16,390 nucleotides of DNA from CAYGDT01 sp964348745 (lineage in GTDB: Bacteria > Patescibacteriota > Gracilibacteria > Peribacterales > Peribacteraceae). Both the position numbers and the translations under genes were made by a program. The stretch is from NCBI GenBank assembly GCA_964348745.1, contig CAYGDT010000030.1, positions 1-16,390 of the forward strand, given 5' to 3'. The notes beneath the pieces were generated by a model. It was not told the origin of the DNA. It was given only the letters and a program-made list of their open reading frames with translations, and ran no database searches. Below are positions 12,055-16,390 of the stretch, one piece after another. Positions within the stretch are counted from its first letter, which is position 1, and the number at the start of each line of letters is the position of its first letter.

Positions 12055-15000
12055 CTATTCATTGCCGTGCCTCTTCACTGCCTGCAACATTGCCTTGCCA
12101 CAGCCGTTCTGGCGAGCGCCTTCCGTATAGAACGGGAAGAGGCTCTTTAATTCGCGCAGTAGACGCGGGAATTGTTCGAAGCGGTAGACTTTGTTGCCTT
12201 CGGCAACATCCACAAGTTGTCCACAGCTGCAACCCTTTGTATCCGCGAGCGTGAATTCGCTGATCTTCTTGCGTGGTCCTTCACTGAAGACAAAGCTGTT
12301 GCTCGTCACTGCATACCTGTTAAAGAGCATGTTGCCCTCCGTTGGTACGGGTTCCGGCACGAACGTGTCTGCGCACAAGTCGTCGGAGTTGAGAATACCG
12401 TCTCCGTCACCGTCCCCTTCGCAGGGACCGCGGCGGTCACCGTGCTCGGCATGCGCCGCCCACGCAGATCCCGAAACGGTAATCGTCTGGGTGTTGCGCG
12501 GATTACCCGGAGGGAAGTGGCAGATCGTGATGTCCGCCACGGTCGCAGCAGAACTTTCGCTACTGCTTGAGGATGTTCCACCCTCACTATTTAGCTCAGA
12601 AGAAGAACTTGTTACGCTGCTCGCTGAAGTTTCAGCGGAAGAAGTCGTTGAGCTGCTTTGTTGATTGAGAGAAGAGGAACTCGATTGTTCGTCTTTATTT
12701 TCATCATCTTCCCGTGCACCGCAGATACCGCGGCTCGCGGGTTTTTCGACGGTCATGAGGATGACGACATCTTGGTAGTCGGCAGTACCATCAAGATTTT
12801 GCAGTTCCACAAGCACCAATGCCTCTTTGGGGCGGATGATGGCTTTGTTCTTTTCCAAATGCGACCGCAGGAATGGTTTTAATTTTTCAGGTGTTTTGAA
12901 GATAGTGGTGCCGGGATCGCTCTGGCCACGACGCAGAATGCGGATACGGTTACTGCCGTCTCCGGCAGTGGTATCGCGCTTGAAGAGCCATCCGCGTCGT
13001 CCCTCGGCCTGCAGCACGATGGTGCTGCCGGCAGGAATGTTGAGAACGGCATCCGTTTCGCCACCGCTTACGCGCCCGTACCCAAAGAGCGACCTCCATG
13101 TCGATCCCCCGTCTGTAGAGAGATTGAGCCGCACTTCGATCTCCGGTCCGTTCGAACCGTTATATCTGCTCTCCGATCCGAGCACGCGGAAGGAGACATC
13201 TGCATCTTCCTGCAGTACCAATTTTCCATTTTCTTCGCTGTACGCAGCCGCACATTTGTCTGTGTCATCGTCTGTAGAGCTCGTGGTAGCACTGCTCGAT
13301 CCTCCTGTGTCTCCGGTACTTCCCGCACTACTTACGCTACTTGAGCTACTGGAACTCGATGAATTCTCTGCATCACTCGACGACGCTTGCATCCATTGGA
13401 TAAAGATCGCATCATCCGAACCTGTTACGCGTGTTTGGAACAACACAGAGTCTGACCCGTTGGCAACAGTCGCTTCGTCTCCACCGGAGCCATCGTTAAC
13501 GACTCCATCGAAGGGAGATTCTGCTTTGTTGTCTCCTTCATCGTTACTCATTCCGGTTACCTTTGCCCCATCGAACGTAATGCGTGCGTCGACAATTTCC
13601 TTGCCACCACCGCTCAGGGAGCCGTGGGCGAGTATCCGTACGGAACCATTTTTTCTCTGGATCGCCAGTCCCTCCACTGCTTCAGTGAGCGCCGCATCCG
13701 TCGCGACAGATCCGTTTTCGCTAAGAAGGGGGATCCACTGGCTTTCGCCATACACCCACCCCGCTTGTCCGACATACGCTTTCTTCGCTGCGTTTCCGTT
13801 ACCGGTATTCTCCAGTCGCTCCCATGTGATTTTAAACTTTGGATCAGAGGAACCCGCGCAACTACCCGTGTCCTGAGCAAACGAAAGCAACAGCACAACA
13901 TCTTGGAAGTCTGTGGAATCGGAATTGAGCGTACCCAACTCTCCGAGCACAACGGCGTCGTACTCTCCGATACTGATCTTTCCATCGTCACCGATAATGT
14001 TTTGAAGGAACGACGTGAGGCTTGCTTGGTTATCAAATGCACGAACATCGGGGAGGCTATCTCCATTACGTAATACGAGCAGATGATCGGTTGTGTCGTT
14101 AGTTTTGTATGTCTTATTAAAGAGCCAGCCGTAGCGTCCGTTCACCTGTACCAGAATCTGCTGCCCCGATGAAAGTCCGCTCAGCACTTCCTGCTCATTG
14201 CCTTGGATAGGACTATTGCCAAACAGTTGATTCCACGTTTCGCCATTATCGGTGCTCACCTGCGTGCGTACATCCACCTTGGGTCCTCCGGCACCGTAGG
14301 TAATCGCCGATCCAAGAGCACGTACCGTCAGCGTGACCGTGCCGGTCGTGTCGATGGTTCCGTCATTCTGAACGACAAAACGATCCGTGCATTCCGATCC
14401 TGCGCTGCTACTGGAATTTCCCGAGCTGCTTTGCCCGTCTGAGTCTCCGGTGGATGATCCGCTCTCCCCGCCGGAAGTCCCGCCCGTGGTCGATCCTCCG
14501 GTGCCACTGGAACCGTCGCCTGTCGACCCACCCGTACTCGATGTCGTATCACTCGAATCTCCCGCACTGCTTTGCCCGCCTGTATCTCCTGTCGTTGATC
14601 CATTATCCCCGCCGGAAGTCCCGCCAGTCTCGGTATCTCCGTTCTCTCCAAAATCCGACTGCAGAGCAGAGCTCGTAGAGAGCGTGCCATCAGCGGAAAC
14701 CGTTATTGTTCTGCGCAGACCATTGGCTGCCTCCAGAATGATGTCACCCGTGACGGAAGGAGTTCCGTTGACGCGGGCAAACTCCACCTCGCTTATACCG
14801 TACGCACTTACCGAGAGTGGTAGAGCGATAGTGTCATCGTAACCGGTATCGCGCGTGGCATAGGCATCACCCAAAAACACCGTTCCCCCCGCAACCTGAT
14901 ACCCCCATGCACCATCGTGCTCTCCGGCTTGCGATTTCAGTTGTGCGCGTGCCAATCCTTGCATGGTCTGATCCACGGCAAGATCTAAGTCGCTTCGCAC

Positions 15001-15129
15001 TTGGAAATTGCGATACATCGGCACGGATACTCCGGCCGTAATGGCAATCACGCCGATGGTAAGCAGCATGTCGATTGCCGTAAAACCGATGCGCGAAGTG
15101 CGGAGATACGACTTTTCTGTGCTGGACAT
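12055..15129 (-). CDS. Giant modular prepilin with duplicated Cys-to-Cys domain
   Basis: With ATG 15129 as start this is 1024 aa; in-frame ATGs at 15165-15219 would give an implausible leader. Cleavage is expected after G15 in SRIGFTAIDMLLTIGVIAI, with Asp at mature +5. Residues 40-155 are the pilin body (GspH-like). A Ser/Gly/Thr linker spans about 156-245. Domain A (C247-C424) and domain B (C626-C803) are homologous and both 178 residues; shared motifs include STDxGxTW, LFG, GRxGWLF, FL, LGEL/LVEL and QDVV. Between them lie an unrecognised domain (425-580) and a Ser linker (581-623). A third Ser linker (about 805-866) leads to ICHFPPGNP...AHAEHGD...GPC and a calcium-loop-like DGDGDGILNSDDLC. 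The cysteine-containing C-terminus ends at residue 1024. It follows pilC by 67 nt. It is probably a surface-displayed pilus component; the ligand is unknown. Confidence 0.88.
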   Translation of the reverse strand: MSSTEKSYLRTSRIGFTAIDMLLTIGVIAITAGVSVPMYRNFQVRSDLDLAVDQTMQGLARAQLKSQAGEHDGAWGYQVAGGTVFLGDAYATRDTGYDDTIALPLSVSAYGISEVEFARVNGTPSVTGDIILEAANGLRRTITVSADGTLSTSSALQSDFGENGDTETGGTSGGDNGSTTGDTGGQSSAGDSSDTTSSTGGSTGDGSSGTGGSTTGGTSGGESGSSTGDSDGQSSSGNSSSSAGSECTDRFVVQNDGTIDTTGTVTLTVRALGSAITYGAGGPKVDVRTQVSTDNGETWNQLFGNSPIQGNEQEVLSGLSSGQQILVQVNGRYGWLFNKTYKTNDTTDHLLVLRNGDSLPDVRAFDNQASLTSFLQNIIGDDGKISIGEYDAVVLGELGTLNSDSTDFQDVVLLLSFAQDTGSCAGSSDPKFKITWERLENTGNGNAAKKAYVGQAGWVYGESQWIPLLSENGSVATDAALTEAVEGLAIQRKNGSVRILAHGSLSGGGKEIVDARITFDGAKVTGMSNDEGDNKAESPFDGVVNDGSGGDEATVANGSDSVLFQTRVTGSDDAIFIQWMQASSSDAENSSSSSSSSSVSSAGSTGDTGGSSSATTSSTDDDTDKCAAAYSEENGKLVLQEDADVSFRVLGSESRYNGSNGPEIEVRLNLSTDGGSTWRSLFGYGRVSGGETDAVLNIPAGSTIVLQAEGRRGWLFKRDTTAGDGSNRIRILRRGQSDPGTTIFKTPEKLKPFLRSHLEKNKAIIRPKEALVLVELQNLDGTADYQDVVILMTVEKPASRGICGAREDDENKDEQSSSSSLNQQSSSTTSSAETSASSVTSSSSELNSEGGTSSSSSESSAATVADITICHFPPGNPRNTQTITVSGSAWAAHAEHGDRRGPCEGDGDGDGILNSDDLCADTFVPEPVPTEGNMLFNRYAVTSNSFVFSEGPRKKISEFTLADTKGCSCGQLVDVAEGNKVYRFEQFPRLLRELKSLFPFYTEGARQNGCGKAMLQAVKRHGNE

Positions 15130-15196
15130 GATCGGAGTGGGGAGGGTTACCGGTAAGCGTACCATGGTCATGTGGGGAAAGAAACGACGATGCATC

Positions 15197-16390
15197 TCAT
15201 CGCCCGACGTTGCCGACAACGCCGTAAATAGGAGTGATGATGGAAAAGGCTATGGTGCCGACCAGTCCGCCGATAAACAGCAGAAGCATCGGCTCGAGGA
15301 TCACCGGAAGTTTTTCCGCCGGATCCGATGCTTTTTTCTCGTAGATATCGGCGATTTTCAGGAGCGTTGCACTCAGTGTGCCGGATTGTTCGCCCGTCAT
15401 AACGAGCTGCTGCACGGAAACAGGAAGTAGTTTGGCGCTGCCGCGGATTTCACTGAAGCTCTTGCTAAAACTGTCACCCTGTCGAATGTGTTCGAGCAGA
15501 CGGCCGTAAAACTTCTTGTATGCGACGATATTCGTGACGTCATGGAGAGAAGAGAGTGCTTCGACCAGCGGGACGCCGGCACGTAGCAAACCTCCGAGAA
15601 TCACGCCAAACCGCGCGATGGTTGCATCTTTACCCAGCGTGCCGATGCCGGGGATGCGAAATGTCACCCACTGGCTTACGACCATAAATCGCGTGTACTT
15701 CGAGAGTAAAACGACCACAATAAATGCGGCGATCATGCCGGGTACCGCCACTGTGCCATACGTACTAAAGAGATTTGTAATAAAAATGACGCCGCGCGTC
15801 GTGGCAGGCAGATCCGCATGGAGCGAGAGAAGCACTTGGATCAGGTTCGGTAGCACGAAGAGTCCGAGCCCCATCACGATCACGAACATCAGAACGAAAA
15901 CGATTGTCGGATAGATCATGGCCATTTTCACTTTTGCCCTGAGTGATCGGTCTTTCTCCTGTTGAATGGAAAGATATTCAAGATTTTGTGCGAGACTGCC
16001 GGCTTCTTCGCCGATACGTACCAACGCGATCTCGTACGGCGTAAAGAGGTACTGCTGCTGCATGGATCGCCAGAGTGGCGTACCGCTTTCGACGGCAGCA
16101 CAAATCTTATGCACCATTTTTTTTGCGGCGCGGTTGCTCACTTCGCGTTCGAGCGTGGAGAGCGTATCGATCAACGGCAGTCCGGCATTCATCATCATGC
16201 TCATACTCTGCACCATGGAGACCCGCTGCTTTCCCATGCCCACGTTATTGATGGAGGCGAAGAACTGTCCGAGTTTTCCCTTTTGTTTCTCGGGCGCGTC
16301 TTCTTTCTTTTTTCCAAACGAAAAAGAGAGGTGTTTTTTCTTCGGCTTGCCGGTCTCTTTTGTTTCTTTTGTTTCCTTTGTCTCCCTGGT
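15197..16390 (-). CDS. pilC: Type IV pilus inner-membrane platform protein PilC/GspF, 5' end outside window
   Basis: PilC/GspF forms the membrane platform on which pilins are assembled and which couples to the PilB/PilT ATPases. The frame is open to the window end, so the start is missing; 398 residues are visible. The GTG at 16243 sits in the middle of the open frame and is not the likely start. Two GspF domains are present: one from RVSMVQSMSMMMNAGLPLIDTL, one from RFGVILGGLLRAGVPLVEALSSL. Each ends in hydrophobic helices (YPTIVFVLMFVIVMGLGLFVL; EPMLLLFIGGLVGTIAFSII). The conserved GEEAGSL and TGEQSGTL occur in the two halves. The visible N-terminus is Lys-rich, with TKETKETKET encoded by a 9-nt repeat. 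It heads the minor-prepilin operon as far as visible. Confidence 0.94.
   Translation of the reverse strand, partial: TRETKETKETKETGKPKKKHLSFSFGKKKEDAPEKQKGKLGQFFASINNVGMGKQRVSMVQSMSMMMNAGLPLIDTLSTLEREVSNRAAKKMVHKICAAVESGTPLWRSMQQQYLFTPYEIALVRIGEEAGSLAQNLEYLSIQQEKDRSLRAKVKMAMIYPTIVFVLMFVIVMGLGLFVLPNLIQVLLSLHADLPATTRGVIFITNLFSTYGTVAVPGMIAAFIVVVLLSKYTRFMVVSQWVTFRIPGIGTLGKDATIARFGVILGGLLRAGVPLVEALSSLHDVTNIVAYKKFYGRLLEHIRQGDSFSKSFSEIRGSAKLLPVSVQQLVMTGEQSGTLSATLLKIADIYEKKASDPAEKLPVILEPMLLLFIGGLVGTIAFSIITPIYGVVGNVGR

Noticed and set aside
12827..13876. Long plus-strand open frame (349 aa) opposite the giant prepilin
   Set aside because: Ser/Pro-rich translation is the antisense shadow of Ser/Gly/Asp-rich repeats; no domain is visible, and the minus-strand frame is continuous with clear homology between its two domains.
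15130..15219. Upstream starts for the giant prepilin overlapping pilC
   Set aside because: They would give leaders of 26-45 residues; ATG 15129 gives a normal 15-residue leader. Not fully excluded because no start has an SD.
1..16390. Alternative genetic code (UGA = Gly) as in some CPR groups
   Set aside because: TGA ends several genes (3090-3092, the ATGA overlap at 10571-10574, 15197-15199), and no in-frame TGA interrupts a recognised domain.

Overview
The window looks like a chromosomal segment of a Candidate Phyla Radiation (Patescibacteria) bacterium, perhaps of the Peribacteria/Peregrinibacteria type. This rests on three things: the CPR-style type IV pilins (MKRSGFTLIE start, INPTKQL and DAQRRSDVNTILNAVYQYA segments), the near absence of Shine-Dalgarno sequences, and an abundance of short palindromic and short-period tandem repeats. 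Lineage placement is inference. TGA is used as a stop codon in several genes, so the UGA=Gly code of Absconditabacteria/Gracilibacteria does not apply.

Layout. 1-3092 (+): 3' part of nusA, then a DEDDh exonuclease fused to a decayed DinG-like helicase. 3104-4977 (-): a small one-helix, six-cysteine exported protein and, upstream of it, a polyprenyl-phosphate glycosyl-1-phosphate transferase. 4978-5936: a non-coding block holding three palindromic repeats, a strong terminator, the RNase P RNA gene (-) with its promoter, a divergent tRNA-Thr(TGT) (+), and a run of hairpins. 5937-8144 (-): an orphan membrane sensor histidine kinase. 8244-16390 (-): a type IV pilus locus. In transcription order it holds pilC/gspF (5' end outside the window), a 1024-aa multidomain prepilin, a prepilin fused to a seven-bladed LVIVD-type beta-propeller, a PilX-like prepilin, a PilW-like prepilin, then two separately promoted and terminated near-identical major-type pilins.

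Functional reading. The close packing of pilC and four unlike prepilins (ATGA overlap, 1-nt gap, short spacers) suggests one transcription unit. It would build the inner-membrane platform and a low-copy, probably tip-located minor-pilin complex with two very large displayed modules, while the two small pilins would form the fibre. The PilB/PilT ATPases and the prepilin peptidase are not in the window.

Most unusual content: (i) the giant prepilin with a duplicated, unrecognised 178-residue Cys-to-Cys domain separated by Ser-rich linkers; (ii) the propeller-bearing prepilin; both have Asp instead of Glu at mature position 5; (iii) short repeats in places that tolerate them: a palindromic repeat inside the RNase P RNA, a related one in the leader peptide of a major pilin, and a 7-nt tandem repeat in the leader peptide of the PilX-like pilin; (iv) 7-nt and 9-nt period degenerate tandem repeats at several gene boundaries.
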